Shown here one piece after another: positions 25,991-34,720 of a stretch of DNA of 64,000 nucleotides. This DNA comes from Planomonospora parontospora. GTDB taxonomy: Bacteria; Actinomycetota; Actinomycetes; Streptosporangiales; Streptosporangiaceae. The position numbers and the translations under genes were made by a program. The stretch is taken from contig BMQD01000007.1 of the NCBI GenBank assembly GCA_014647935.1, forward strand, positions 267,565-331,564. The letters are read 5' to 3'. The stretch's first letter is position 1. Each line of letters starts with the position of its first letter. The notes below the pieces were generated by a model, which saw only the letters and a list, made by a program, of their open reading frames with translations, was not told the DNA's origin and did not search any database.

Positions 25991-26839
25991 GTGGCATCGC
26001 ACAGGGACCTGCCCGCCGGCATGGTGAACCACATCTTCACGAACACCGGCAACTCCTCGTTCACCGAGTTCGTCGGGTCCTACGCGCCGGAGCTGCTGCC
26101 CGGCCGCAACGACAACCTGGCGGCGCCGGTCGGCGACCAGATCGCGCACGCGACCACGATCGTCGCGGCCACCTGCGCCGGAGGCGTGGTGATGGCCGGG
26201 GACCGCCGGGCCACCTCCGGCAACATCATCGCCCAGCGGGAGATCGAGAAGGTCTTCCGGACCGACGACCACTCGTGCATGGGCATCGCCGGGGCGGCGA
26301 GCACCGGCATCGAGATGGCCCGCCTCTACCGGGTGGAGCTGGAGCACTACGAGAAGATGGAGGGCCGGACGCTCTCGGTGGCGGGCAAGGCCAACCGGCT
26401 CGCCACGATGATCCGGGGCAACCTGGCGATGGCGATGCAGGGCCTGGTGGTGGTGCCGCTGTTCGCGGCCTACGACCCCGACATCGACGGCGGCCGGATC
26501 TTCAGCTACGACGTGGGCGGCGGGCCGTACGAGCAGTTCCACCACCACGCGATCGGCTCCGGCTCGATCTTCGCGCGGGGCTCGCTGAAGAAGCTCTACC
26601 GGGAGGGGGCCTCTCCCGAGGACACCGTGATGGCGCTCATCCAGTCGCTCTACGACGCGGCCGACGACGACTCGGCGACCGGCGGGCCCGACGTGACCCG
26701 CAGGATCTGGCCGGTGGTCGCCACGATCACCGCCGACGGGTTCCGCAGGCTGCCCGACGACGAGGTCGCCGAGTACGTCCAGGCGACCGTGGCCGGCCGC
26801 ATGACCAACCCCGACGGTCCCGTCGCCCCGCTGCGCTGA
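25991..26839 (+). CDS. prcB: Proteasome beta subunit
   Basis: A 282-residue 20S beta-type subunit. The propeptide is residues 1-54; autocleavage before Thr55 ([10 protein letters not shown]) would expose the nucleophile. Relative to Thr1, Asp17 and Lys33 are in place (AGDRR, EIEKVF), and the SGxG-type segment IGSGS is present. GTG at 25991 was chosen because GGAGGGA precedes it. It forms the catalytic rings of the core that degrades Pup-tagged proteins. prcA starts 36 nt downstream. Confidence 0.97.
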   Translation: MASHRDLPAGMVNHIFTNTGNSSFTEFVGSYAPELLPGRNDNLAAPVGDQIAHATTIVAATCAGGVVMAGDRRATSGNIIAQREIEKVFRTDDHSCMGIAGAASTGIEMARLYRVELEHYEKMEGRTLSVAGKANRLATMIRGNLAMAMQGLVVVPLFAAYDPDIDGGRIFSYDVGGGPYEQFHHHAIGSGSIFARGSLKKLYREGASPEDTVMALIQSLYDAADDDSATGGPDVTRRIWPVVATITADGFRRLPDDEVAEYVQATVAGRMTNPDGPVAPLR

Positions 26840-26875
26840 CACGAGCCGCGCTGACACGAGAGGAAGAGCACCACG

Positions 26876-27694
26876 GTGTCCATGCCCTTTGGATATGCGT
26901 CCCCTGAGCAGATCATGCGGGACAAGGCGGACTACGCGCGCAAGGGCATCGCGCGCGGCCGCAGTGTGGTCGTGCTCCAGTACGAGCACGGCATCCTGTT
27001 CGTCGCCCCCAACCCCTCCCGGGCACTGCACAAGATCAGCGAGATCTACGACCGGATCGGGTTCGCCGCGGTCGGCCGCTACAACGAGTTCGAGGCGCTG
27101 CGGCTGGGCGGCATCCGCTACGCCGACATCAACGGCTACACCTACGACCGCTCGGACGTGACCGCGCGCGGGCTGGCCAACCTGTACGCGCAGAACCTCG
27201 GGCAGATCTTCACCGAGTCGATCAAGTCGTTCGAGGTGGAGGTGGTGGTCGCCGAGGTCGGCGACACCCCGGAGACCGACGCGATCTACCGGCTGACCTT
27301 CGACGGCTCGGTCTTCGACGAGCACGGCATGGCCGTGATGGGCGGCCAGGCGGAGGCGGTGACCACCCGGCTCAAGGAGCACTACCGGGAGGGCATGACG
27401 CTGGCGCAGGCGCTGGAGGCGGCGCTGGCCGCGCTGACCGAGCCGGGCGGCGAGCGTCCGCCGGTGGGGCAGCTGGAGGTGGCGGTGCTCGACCGCAACC
27501 GCGAGCACCGCAAGTTCCAGCGGCTCGTCGGCTCCCGGCTCGAGACGCTGCTCGCCGAGGCCGCGGCGGGGCGTGCCGCGCAGGCGCCGCCCGCGGAGTC
27601 GGAGTCCGCGCCCGGGGCCGTCTCGGCTCCGGAGAGCGGCGCCGGTCCGGCGACCGGCCCCGAGGGCGACATCGACACCGGCTCCGGCGGCTGA
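26876..27694 (+). CDS. prcA: Proteasome alpha subunit
   Basis: A 272-residue alpha-type subunit. The N-terminal [20 protein letters not shown] region forms the gated pore and H0 helix, and the beta-sandwich core follows to about residue 225. The last 45 residues are an acidic Ser/Ala/Gly-rich tail. GTG at 26876 has AGAGGAAGAG upstream; an internal ATG two codons later is the alternative. ARC's C-terminal Gln-Tyr-Leu would dock in pockets between alpha subunits. A strong palindromic terminator follows, so prcB-prcA form one unit. Confidence 0.96.
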   Translation: MSMPFGYASPEQIMRDKADYARKGIARGRSVVVLQYEHGILFVAPNPSRALHKISEIYDRIGFAAVGRYNEFEALRLGGIRYADINGYTYDRSDVTARGLANLYAQNLGQIFTESIKSFEVEVVVAEVGDTPETDAIYRLTFDGSVFDEHGMAVMGGQAEAVTTRLKEHYREGMTLAQALEAALAALTEPGGERPPVGQLEVAVLDRNREHRKFQRLVGSRLETLLAEAAAGRAAQAPPAESESAPGAVSAPESGAGPATGPEGDIDTGSGG

Positions 27695-27723
27695 CCTCTC
27701 TCGGCCGGGGGATACGGCGGGTT

Positions 27724-27765
27724 CCAGACGAGGGGTACGGCGGGCCCGCCGTACCCCTCGCCTGG
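27724..27765 (+). terminator. prcBA terminator palindrome
   Basis: A perfect 32-nt palindrome at 27729-27760 is extended by CCAG/CTGG arms across one mismatched position. It begins about 30 nt after the prcA stop. Confidence 0.75.
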
Positions 27766-27828
27766 GGTGTGACGCGGATCACCGGCCCCTCGCCCAACCG
27801 ATCACCGGGAGGCGCCGTCGTAACGGAC

Positions 27829-28341
27829 ATGAAGCGATCTCTTGCAGCGGCCTCCGCGGTGTTCGCCCTCGCCCTGGCCGGAACGACCGCGGCGGAGGCG
27901 GCGGCGGTTCCGGACTTCCCGAACCCCAAGATCTTCGGCGCCTCGTTCCAGCGCGACCCCGGCCACGACTTCACCAAGCGCATCAGCCCCCGCAGGGACG
28001 GCGTCCTGCGCGGCTGGATCACCTACGTCGGCTCCCGGCACGTCGAGTACGAACCGATCAAGTGGAAGCGGGCCAAGTACGCCGAGGGCTACTTCGTGGG
28101 CCCGCCGGAGGGCGACGTCACCGCCTACGCCTCACCGGTCGCCGGGGACGTCGTCTATCTGAGCGCCTTCGGCTGCGGCAAGGCCAGGGCCGGCACGACC
28201 GTGAGCCCGAAGACCGGCCTGGGCGTCAAGCGCTGCTCCCGCAAGGCGCTGCTGGCCAACGCCAAGAAGAGCAGGATGCCCGGACTCATCACCGTCTACA
28301 AGGGCAAGATCGTCAAGTTCCAGGAAATCTACACGCCCTGA
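27829..28341 (+). CDS. Small secreted protein, unknown function
   Basis: A 170-residue protein with a Sec signal peptide: MKRS, a hydrophobic core (VFALALAGTTA) and a likely cleavage after AEAAA. The mature part is basic, with two Cys residues (FGCGKAR and VKRCSRK) that could form one disulfide. I do not recognise the family. ATG 27829 was chosen because it gives a clean signal peptide; a GGGAGGC stretch lies 16 nt upstream, slightly far. It sits between prcA and pafA but is isolated from both by hairpins. Confidence 0.65.
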   Translation: MKRSLAAASAVFALALAGTTAAEAAAVPDFPNPKIFGASFQRDPGHDFTKRISPRRDGVLRGWITYVGSRHVEYEPIKWKRAKYAEGYFVGPPEGDVTAYASPVAGDVVYLSAFGCGKARAGTTVSPKTGLGVKRCSRKALLANAKKSRMPGLITVYKGKIVKFQEIYTP

Positions 28342-28346
28342 GTCCG

Positions 28347-28374
28347 CTTACGCCCCCGGGCCGGGGGGCATAAG
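28347..28374 (+). terminator. Hairpin after the secreted-protein gene
   Basis: An inverted repeat CTTA-C-GCCCCC...GGGGGGC-A-TAAG begins 5 nt after the stop codon at 28341. The arms pair with single mismatches. Confidence 0.6.
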
Positions 28375-28440
28375 CCCCCCGACCGAAAACCCCGACGGAT
28401 CCTTCCCGCTCGAGGTACCTGGCGAATAGTGTGAGGAAGC

Positions 28441-28582
28441 GACTCCTCCGCTCCTTGCCGGAGCGGCTTCTCGCTTCCCTCTGCCGAGGTAGGCGACGGC
28501 CAAGCCCTGACCGTTTCGAACACAAGGACCATAACAGGGAAGTGACCCCCCTGCCGGGTGAACCCGACAGTCCCCTCGCTAG
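28441..28582 (+). repeat. Structured ~142-nt repeat, copy A, in the pafA 5' region
   Basis: It shares roughly 80% identity with 42814-42956. The conserved blocks are hairpins: CCGCTCC/GGAGCGG (28447-28453 with 28459-28465), CCTC/GAGG, a stem ending in a GNRA-type loop (GGGAAGTGA...), and CTGCCGGG-TGAA-CCCG(A)CAG. It ends with CCCCTCGCTAG; its last two bases merge with the AGGAGA ribosome site of pafA. See findings for the HEARO-like interpretation. Confidence 0.7.
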
Positions 28583-28589
28583 GAGAACG

Positions 28590-29948
28590 ATGGACCGCCG
28601 CATCTTCGGGCTTGAGAACGAATACGGTGTCACCTGCACGTTTCGGGGGCAGCGGCGGCTGTCACCCGACGAGGTCGCCCGCTACCTCTTCCGCCGGGTC
28701 GTCTCGTGGGGCCGGTCGAGCAACGTCTTCCTCCGCAACGGCGCGCGCCTCTACCTGGACGTCGGCAGCCACCCGGAATACGCCACCCCCGAGTGCGACA
28801 ACGTCATCGAGCTGGTGACGCACGACAAGGCGGGCGAGCGCATCCTCGAGGGCCTGCTCCTGGACGCCGAGAAGCGGCTCCGGGAGGAGGGCATCGCCGG
28901 AGACATCTACCTGTTCAAGAACAACACCGACTCGGCCGGCAACTCCTACGGCTGCCACGAGAACTACCTGGTCGGACGGCACGGCGAGTTCGGCCGCCTG
29001 GCCGACGTGCTGATCCCCTTCCTGGTCACCCGGCAGATCATCTGCGGCGCCGGCAAGGTGCTGCAGACGCCGCGCGGCGCGGTCTACTGCGTCTCCCAGC
29101 GGGCCGAGCACATCTGGGAGGGCGTGTCCTCGGCGACCACCCGGTCGCGGCCGATCATCAACACCCGCGACGAGCCGCACGCCGACGCCGAGCGCTTCCG
29201 CCGCCTGCACGTCATCGTCGGCGACTCGAACATGAGCGAGACGACCATGCTGCTCAAGGTCGGCGCGACCGACCTGGTGCTGCGCATGATCGAGGCGGGC
29301 ACGGTGATGCGCGACCTGTCGCTGGAGAACCCGATCCGGGCCATCCGCGAGGTGTCCCACGACATGACCGGCCGCCGGCGGGTGCGCCTGGCCAACGGCC
29401 GGGAGGCGTCCTCGCTGGAGATCCAGCAGGAATACCTGGCCAAGGCCCGCGACTTCGTCGACCGGCGCGGCGGCGACGAGATCAGCCACCGGGTGCTGGA
29501 GCTGTGGGAGCGCACGCTCAACGCCGTCGAGACGGGCAACCTGGACCTGGTCGCGCGGGAGATCGACTGGGTGACCAAATACCAGCTGATCGAGCGCTAC
29601 CGCGCCAAGTACGACCTGCCGCTCTCCAGTCCGAGGGTCGCCCAGCTCGACCTGGCCTACCACGACGTGCACCGCCGCCGGGGGCTGTTCTACCTGCTGC
29701 AGAAGCGCGGGGCGGTGGAGCGGGTGGCCTCCGACCTGAAGATCTTCGAGGCCAAGTCGGTGCCGCCGCAGACCACCCGGGCGAAGCTGCGCGGCGAGTT
29801 CATCCGGCGGGCGCAGGAGAAGCGGCGCGACTTCACCGTCGACTGGGTGCACCTGAAGCTCAACGACCAGGCGCAGCGGACCGTGCTGTGCAAGGACCCG
29901 TTCCGCAGCGTGGACGAGCGGGTGGACAAGCTGATCGCGGGCATGTGA
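28590..29948 (+). CDS. pafA: Proteasome accessory factor A, Pup-protein ligase
   Basis: A 452-residue ligase that uses ATP to join the Pup C-terminal Glu to substrate lysines. The N-terminal GLENEYGV motif (Glu9) and [16 protein letters not shown] (Asp57 at the catalytic position) are intact, and [15 protein letters not shown] and the [10 protein letters not shown] metal/ATP segments follow. It lacks the insertion present in Dop, which identifies it as PafA. ATG 28590 has AGGAGA three nt upstream, immediately after the structured repeat. The 5' untranslated region therefore consists almost wholly of that repeat. Confidence 0.96.
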   Translation: MDRRIFGLENEYGVTCTFRGQRRLSPDEVARYLFRRVVSWGRSSNVFLRNGARLYLDVGSHPEYATPECDNVIELVTHDKAGERILEGLLLDAEKRLREEGIAGDIYLFKNNTDSAGNSYGCHENYLVGRHGEFGRLADVLIPFLVTRQIICGAGKVLQTPRGAVYCVSQRAEHIWEGVSSATTRSRPIINTRDEPHADAERFRRLHVIVGDSNMSETTMLLKVGATDLVLRMIEAGTVMRDLSLENPIRAIREVSHDMTGRRRVRLANGREASSLEIQQEYLAKARDFVDRRGGDEISHRVLELWERTLNAVETGNLDLVAREIDWVTKYQLIERYRAKYDLPLSSPRVAQLDLAYHDVHRRRGLFYLLQKRGAVERVASDLKIFEAKSVPPQTTRAKLRGEFIRRAQEKRRDFTVDWVHLKLNDQAQRTVLCKDPFRSVDERVDKLIAGM

Positions 29949-29954
29949 CGGCGG

Positions 29955-30020
29955 CCCGGGCGGTGGGCGGTCCGCCGCCCGCCCGGGGACGGCAGGAGCG
30001 GCCGGGCGGTCCGCCGCCCG
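29955..30020 (+). terminator. pafA terminator region with duplicated 17-nt palindrome-like unit
   Basis: A GC hairpin (29955-29987) starts 7 nt after the pafA stop. A 17-nt segment within it (29965-29981) is repeated exactly at 30004-30020, and a third, partial copy begins near 30034. Confidence 0.5.
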
Positions 30021-30157
30021 CGACGGGCACCCGGCGGGCGGTCCGTCGTGGTCGGGCGGCGCGTGTTCGCGAGGATGAACGTTTCACCGCTTATCCCTGC
30101 CGTATGCGGCGGTCGGATAGTGTGGCGCGAACCTGACGTCTGCTTGAGGGATATCGA

Positions 30158-31111
30158 ATGCGCCGCCGCAGCCTGGCCGTACTGGCCGCAGTGCCTCTGT
30201 TGTTCGCCGCAGCCTGCGGCACCGATCAGAGCGGCACCAAGCCCGCCGCCGGCAGCGGCATCAAGGTGACGGGCGACGTCGGCAAGAAGCCGACGGTGAC
30301 CTTTCCGACGGGCGCGCCCGCGAAGAAGTCCGTCGAGGAGACGGTCAAGGACGGCTCCGGCACGGAGTTCAAGGTCGGCGACAACGTCATCGTCAACTAC
30401 ACGGTCTACACGTGGGACGGCAAGACCAACGCCGCGGCCATGTCCACCTACGACACGGGCTCCCCGGAGACCATCCCGGTCAGCGACCAGTTGCCGTCGG
30501 TCCTGAAGGAGGCGTTCGTCGGGGCCAAGCCCGGCGGCCGCCACGTCGCCGTGGTGGCCCCCGACAGCCTGTCCCCGCAGCAGCTGGAGCAGGCCAAGCA
30601 GCAGGGCCAGGCCGAGGTGACCCAGGTGCTGGTGCTGGACATGGTGGGCCTGGAGCCGCCGGCGCCGAAGCCCGTCACCGTGGACGGCAAGGCCACTGAC
30701 CCCGGCGTCAAGGGCGTCAAGGTCGAGAACCCGGGCCCCGGCAAGACGCCCAAGCTGACCACGAAGACCGGTGAGAAGGCGCCCAAGGAGCTGATCTCCA
30801 AGGTCGTCATCAAGGGCACCGGCCCCGAGGTGAAGTCCGGCCAGAAGCTCATGGCCCACTACATCGGCAAGATCTGGGGCACCGACAAGGAGTTCGACAG
30901 CAGCTGGGGCCGGGGCGAGCCGGCGACCTTCCCGATCGGCGTCGGCCAGGTCGTCAAGGGCTGGGACCAGACGCTGGTCGGCCAGACCGTCGGCAGCCGC
31001 GTGCTGGTCACCATCCCGCCGGACCTCGGCTACGGTCCCGAGGGTCGCGCCCCGAGCATCAAGGGCACCGACACCATGGTCTTCCTGGTGGACATCGTCG
31101 GCGCCTACTAG
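30158..31111 (+). CDS. FKBP-type peptidyl-prolyl isomerase lipoprotein
   Basis: A 317-residue secreted lipoprotein. The lipobox is LFAAAC (Cys about residue 20). Two FKBP-like domains follow: a divergent one (about 50-165) and a well-conserved C-terminal one (about 205-316) with FDSSW, VKGWDQTLVGQTVGSR, PPDLGYG and the closing VFLVDIVG. It would assist folding of exported proteins. Locus order in Streptomyces and relatives also places FKBP genes downstream of pafA. The next gene is a paralogue. Confidence 0.92.
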   Translation: MRRRSLAVLAAVPLLFAAACGTDQSGTKPAAGSGIKVTGDVGKKPTVTFPTGAPAKKSVEETVKDGSGTEFKVGDNVIVNYTVYTWDGKTNAAAMSTYDTGSPETIPVSDQLPSVLKEAFVGAKPGGRHVAVVAPDSLSPQQLEQAKQQGQAEVTQVLVLDMVGLEPPAPKPVTVDGKATDPGVKGVKVENPGPGKTPKLTTKTGEKAPKELISKVVIKGTGPEVKSGQKLMAHYIGKIWGTDKEFDSSWGRGEPATFPIGVGQVVKGWDQTLVGQTVGSRVLVTIPPDLGYGPEGRAPSIKGTDTMVFLVDIVGAY

Positions 31112-31119
31112 GCACCGGT

Positions 31120-31166
31120 CCGGCCGGTCGCGACGCTCCCCCCGGGCGGGCGTCGCGACCGGCCGG
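31120..31166 (+). terminator. Strong hairpin after the first FKBP gene
   Basis: A perfect 17-bp stem (31120-31136 with 31150-31166) and 13-nt loop begin 8 nt after the stop. Confidence 0.8.
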
Positions 31167-31217
31167 GCAGGGGCAGGCCCGGTCGCGCACGCGCGCGGCC
31201 GGGCCTGCCGCATGTTA

Positions 31218-31247
31218 CTGACATCTCCCCCAATAGCGGGTTAGGGT
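31218..31247 (+). promoter_or_regulatory. Promoter of the second FKBP gene
   Basis: CTGACA (31218-31223), an 18-nt spacer and TAGGGT (31242-31247), a usual actinobacterial -10. The gene starts 30 nt later after a GGGGGAG ribosome site. Confidence 0.55.
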
Positions 31248-31277
31248 GGGCGCATCCACCGATCCAGGGGGAGCCGG

Positions 31278-32180
31278 ATGCGTCCTCGGGCCCTGCTCGT
31301 CGTGCTCTCGCTCGCGCTGGCCTGCGGCTGCACCGCGGGCGGGCAGGCGGGCCCGGACATCGCGGTCGGCGGCGACTTCGGCGCCGAGCCGGAGATCGGC
31401 TTCCCCGTCGGCGGTCCTTCCGAGGACCTGCGGGTTCGCGAGCAGATGGCCGGGACCGGAGCCGTGGTGGAGCCGGGCGACCTCGTCGTCGCCCACTACA
31501 CCGCGCACGTGTGGGACGGCCGGGACAACCGCCTGCTGGCCTCCAGCTTCGACCAGGGGGCGCCCGCCTCCTTCCCGCTGAACGGGGCGGTCACCGGGGT
31601 GGGCAAGGCGCTCCAGGGCCACCGGGTCGGCAGCCGCGTCGTCGCGGTGATCCCGCCGGAGGAGGGCTACGGGCCCAATCCGCCCGGCGGGATGAGCGCC
31701 GGGGAGACGCTGTTCTACGTGATCGACGTGCTCGGCGCGTTCCCGGCGGGCGCCGCCGCGCAGGGGTCCGGCGGCCCGGGGGAGCTCGCCGGAGTGAAGA
31801 TCACCGGCGGTCCCGGGGAGCGGCCGGCTCTCACCCTGCCGGACGGCCGTCCCCCCGCCGGCCTGGAGACCGAGGTGCTCGTCCGGGGCAGGGGGGCGAG
31901 GACCCAGGCGGGACGGCTCCTCGTCGTCCAGTACGAGGGCAGGGTCTGGGGGTCGGACGCCGTGCTGGACTCCACCTGGCGGACCGGGCGGCCCAAGGCC
32001 TTCCGGATCGGCAAGGGCGCCGTCATCCCCGGCTGGGACCGCGCCCTGACCGGCGTTCCGGTCGGCAGCCGCGTCGCGATGGTCGTGCCCCCGGCCCTCG
32101 GCTACCGGCAGGGGCTGCCGCCCCTGGTCAAGCCCTCCGACACCCTCGTCTTCGTCGTGGACGTGCTCGCCGCCTACTGA
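31278..32180 (+). CDS. FKBP-type peptidyl-prolyl isomerase lipoprotein, paralogue
   Basis: A 300-residue lipoprotein with signal MRPRALLVVLSLALACGC and Cys in the lipobox region. It has two FKBP domains, about 40-152 and 185-300; both keep the VGSRV...IPP/VPP...GY pattern and hydrophobic closing strand (FYVIDVLG, VFVVDVLA). It is a tandem paralogue of 30158-31111 but has its own promoter and is separated by a terminator, so the two are independently expressed. Likely role: folding of exported proteins. Confidence 0.92.
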   Translation: MRPRALLVVLSLALACGCTAGGQAGPDIAVGGDFGAEPEIGFPVGGPSEDLRVREQMAGTGAVVEPGDLVVAHYTAHVWDGRDNRLLASSFDQGAPASFPLNGAVTGVGKALQGHRVGSRVVAVIPPEEGYGPNPPGGMSAGETLFYVIDVLGAFPAGAAAQGSGGPGELAGVKITGGPGERPALTLPDGRPPAGLETEVLVRGRGARTQAGRLLVVQYEGRVWGSDAVLDSTWRTGRPKAFRIGKGAVIPGWDRALTGVPVGSRVAMVVPPALGYRQGLPPLVKPSDTLVFVVDVLAAY

Positions 32181-32212
32181 GGCGCCCGGTGGACTGCGGT
32201 GGACCTCCGACG

Positions 32213-32231
32213 GGCGGTCCGGCGGACCGCC
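32213..32231 (+). terminator. Inverted repeat after the second FKBP gene
   Basis: GGCGGTCCG-G-CGGACCGCC, 33 nt after the stop. The effective loop must open to at least three bases. Confidence 0.45.
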
Positions 32232-32335
32232 GGACGGGGCCCGCGCACCGCCGCCTGCCGCGGCCCTGCCGTGGCACCGGCCGGTCCGGGCGAGCGGGAC
32301 GATGGGGCGGTGGCCGGGCGGACTAGACTCCGGCC

Positions 32336-33103
32336 GTGAACGGCGACGATCTGAGCGCGGTGGCGGTCCTGAACGATCCCGTACGGCGGGCGGTCTACGA
32401 GTACGTGGTCGCCCAGGGGCGCGAGGTGGGGCGCAACGAGGCGGCCGAGGCGGCGGGGGTGCAGCGCACGCTCGCCGCGTTCCACCTGGACAAGCTGGTC
32501 GAGGCCGGGTTGCTGGAGTCCGGGTTCAAACGGCTGGGGGAGCGGACCGGGCCGGGGAGCGGCCGGCCGGCCAAGGTCTACCGCCGGGCGCCGGGTGAGT
32601 GGCAGGTGAGCGTCCCGTCCCGCGACTACCGCACGCTCGCCCTGGTGCTGGCCGAGGCGGTCGACCTGCTCGGCGGGGACGAGCGGGCCGAGGAGGCCGC
32701 CCGGCGGGCGGGGCGCAGGCTCGCGGGCGGACGGGGCGAGCCGGGGCCGGGCGGGCCGGGCGGGCCGGGCGGATCGGGTGGACCGGGCGGTCAGGACCCG
32801 TCGCGCGGCCGGGAGGGGGCGGCCGGAGGGCCGGACGCGGCCGGAGTGCCCGGAGACTCCGGTGATCTCGATGACCTGCTGCGGCGGCGCGGTTACGAGC
32901 CCTACGAGGAGGACGGCCGCCTGCGGCTGCGCAACTGCCCGTTCCACGTCCTGGCCGAGGAGCACCCGCTGCTGGTCTGCTCGATGAACCTGGCCCTGTG
33001 CCGGGGACTGCTGGAGGGACTCGGCCGCGACCCCGGGCGGGCCCGGTCGGACCCGCGGCCGAGGGAGTGCTGCGTGAGCTTCTCTATAGATAATGATAAT
33101 TGA
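32336..33103 (+). CDS. Winged-helix regulator with Cys motif suggesting an Fe-S cluster
   Basis: A 255-residue regulator. The N-terminal ArsR/SufR-like winged helix (residues 5-85) has LNDPVRRAVYEYV, AAEAAGVQRTLAAFHLDKLVEAGLL and a wing ending RPAKVYRR. A Gly/Pro repeat (GGPGGPGGSGGPGG) forms a linker near 135-150. The C-terminal part has NCPFHVLAEEHPLLVCSMNLALC and a final ECC; the spaced cysteines resemble the cluster ligands of SufR-type regulators. The GTG start lies just after a likely TAGACT -10. The last codons (D-N-D-N-stop) coincide with a Fur-box-like AT-rich sequence. Confidence 0.8.
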   Translation: MNGDDLSAVAVLNDPVRRAVYEYVVAQGREVGRNEAAEAAGVQRTLAAFHLDKLVEAGLLESGFKRLGERTGPGSGRPAKVYRRAPGEWQVSVPSRDYRTLALVLAEAVDLLGGDERAEEAARRAGRRLAGGRGEPGPGGPGGPGGSGGPGGQDPSRGREGAAGGPDAAGVPGDSGDLDDLLRRRGYEPYEEDGRLRLRNCPFHVLAEEHPLLVCSMNLALCRGLLEGLGRDPGRARSDPRPRECCVSFSIDNDN

Positions 33104-33107
33104 CATA
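33089..33107. promoter_or_regulatory. Fur-box-like AT-rich site
   Basis: Twelve consecutive bases (33089-33100) equal the first 12 of the Fur consensus, and TTGACA (33100-33105) overlaps its right end. The site spans the stop codon of the HTH gene and lies 30-47 nt before the DUF3291 gene. It stands out in the GC-rich context. Confidence 0.35.
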
Positions 33108-33135
33108 GAAGGCGCGGGGATGGTCTGCTGAGGTC

Positions 33136-33666
33136 ATGCATCTGGCACAGTTGAACGTCGCCCGCCTCCGCGCCCCCTTGGACTCGCCCGAGATCGCTGA
33201 CTTCGTCGCGCTCCTCGAACCGGTCAACAAGGTCTCCGACGAGTCCCCCGGCTTCGTCTGGCGGCTCAAGGAGAGCGAGGACGACCCGCAGGCCACGGTC
33301 CAGCACGACTACGGCGACGACCTGGTGATCAACTTCTCGGTCTGGGAGTCGCGCGAGGCGCTGTGGAACTTCGTCTACCGCAGCGCCCACCTGCCGGTGC
33401 TGCAGCGGCGCCGGGAGTGGTTCCTGAGCATGGCGGAGCCGTACTCGGTGATGTGGTGGATCCCCGAAGGGCACATCCCCTCGCTGGCGGAGGGGATGGA
33501 GCGGCTGGAACTGCTCCGGCGCGAGGGGCCCGGCCCGCGGGCCTTCACGTTCAGGGACTTCCACGACGGTGGGGCGGCCGGTGACGGCGCGGGCCCCGGC
33601 GGCGCGGGCTCCTACGGCAGCAGCGAGGCCGCCAGCCTGCCCGCGGCGGCCGAGGCCAGGAAGTAG
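33136..33666 (+). CDS. DUF3291-family protein
   Basis: A 176-residue protein. Residues 1-145 match the DUF3291 pattern: HLAQLNVARLRAPLDSPEIADF at the start, then WESREALWNFVYRS and MWWIPEGHIPS, a ferredoxin-like monooxygenase-type fold. The last 30 residues are Gly/Ala-rich and overlap the convergent DUF3866 gene by 55 nt. No clear ribosome site precedes the ATG. Function is unknown. The nearby Fur-like box and Fe-S-type regulator hint at redox or metal control, but that is inference. Confidence 0.75.
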   Translation: MHLAQLNVARLRAPLDSPEIADFVALLEPVNKVSDESPGFVWRLKESEDDPQATVQHDYGDDLVINFSVWESREALWNFVYRSAHLPVLQRRREWFLSMAEPYSVMWWIPEGHIPSLAEGMERLELLRREGPGPRAFTFRDFHDGGAAGDGAGPGGAGSYGSSEAASLPAAAEARK

Positions 33667-34679
33667 GCCCGGTCCTCCTCCAGCCCCCGCCCCATGGTGG
33701 ACAGCCGCACCGGCGACGCCTCCAGCGCCTCGTGCAGCCCGTCCACGGGCACGGGCACCAGCTCGTGCCGCTCGCCCAGCGGCCGGGCCTGCTCGGCCAC
33801 CCGGGCGCCGAACCCGCCCGGCAGCTCGGGCAGCGCCACCCGGGCGGGGGCCAGGGCGACCCGCCCGTAGGCGGTCAGCGAGTGGTGCGAGAGGCCGAGG
33901 TGCCGCTCGCGGGGGTCGCCCTCGCTGACCCGCAGCGCCGCGACCGGGCGGCCCGACAGCACCGCGGCGGCGTTGACCGCCTCCCCGGCCGAGACGCCGG
34001 AGAAGCCCCACCGGGTCCCGCCGCCCAGGTTGCCCGGCCCCTGGGTGACGACCGCGACGTCGGCCGACAGGACGTGCCGGGCCGCCAGCAGGCCGGTGTG
34101 CACCGTCACCGCCTCCACGTCCCCGCCGAAGGACTGGCCCGTGGTCACCGTCCCGCACAGCCAGCCGACCTCCCGCAGCCGCGCGCACGACATGGAGAAC
34201 CAGGCCGGCAGCGCGCCCCCGTCGAGCATCACGTAGACGACCCGGACGCCGGGGCGGGAGCCGTACAGGCCGCACAGAATCGCCGGGAGGGCCGAGTGCA
34301 GGTCGGCGACGACCACCGGCATCCCGTCCAGGGAGTCGGCCTCGCGCAGGACCTCGTGGTGCGGGGAGCCCTGCTCGTCGGCGCCGGGCACGGTGGCCTG
34401 CAGCGGGGTGTAGCGTGCCTTCACCAGATGTCCCGGTCCGTGTGGATCTTCCGGCAAACGGTCGGGAAGCGCCACCACCATGGCGTAACCTCCCGTACCG
34501 AGACCCATCGCGAGCGCGGTCGTGTTGAGCAGGACCGCGTCGCCGGGCTCGGGGCGTCCCACGAGGGCGGGATAGGCGAGTGCGCGCGCCTGGCCCTCCT
34601 CGGTGGCGACGTCCAGCTCCACCGCCCCCGGCCACTCGCGCCGGATCCGTACGACCTCGCCCCTGCGCCATCTGATCAC
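33612..34679 (-). CDS. DUF3866-family protein
   Basis: A 355-residue protein typical of the actinobacterial DUF3866 family. GTG at 34679 was chosen because VIRWRRGEVV matches the usual N terminus. Conserved blocks: VLLNTTALAMGLGTGG, PVVVADLHSALPAI, YVMLDGGALPAWFS, GDVEAVTVHTGLLAA and VTQGPGNLGGGTRWGFSG. The Gly-rich end of that last block suggests ligand binding. No membrane segment is present and the function is unknown. It diverges from pafB by only 41 nt and overlaps the DUF3291 gene at its 3' end. Confidence 0.85.
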   Translation of the reverse strand: MIRWRRGEVVRIRREWPGAVELDVATEEGQARALAYPALVGRPEPGDAVLLNTTALAMGLGTGGYAMVVALPDRLPEDPHGPGHLVKARYTPLQATVPGADEQGSPHHEVLREADSLDGMPVVVADLHSALPAILCGLYGSRPGVRVVYVMLDGGALPAWFSMSCARLREVGWLCGTVTTGQSFGGDVEAVTVHTGLLAARHVLSADVAVVTQGPGNLGGGTRWGFSGVSAGEAVNAAAVLSGRPVAALRVSEGDPRERHLGLSHHSLTAYGRVALAPARVALPELPGGFGARVAEQARPLGERHELVPVPVDGLHEALEASPVRLSTMGRGLEEDRAYFLASAAAGRLAASLLP

Positions 34680-34720
34680 GCGGGGAAGGGTAGCGTCATT
34701 TGAACAGGGAGGGAGGCCGG

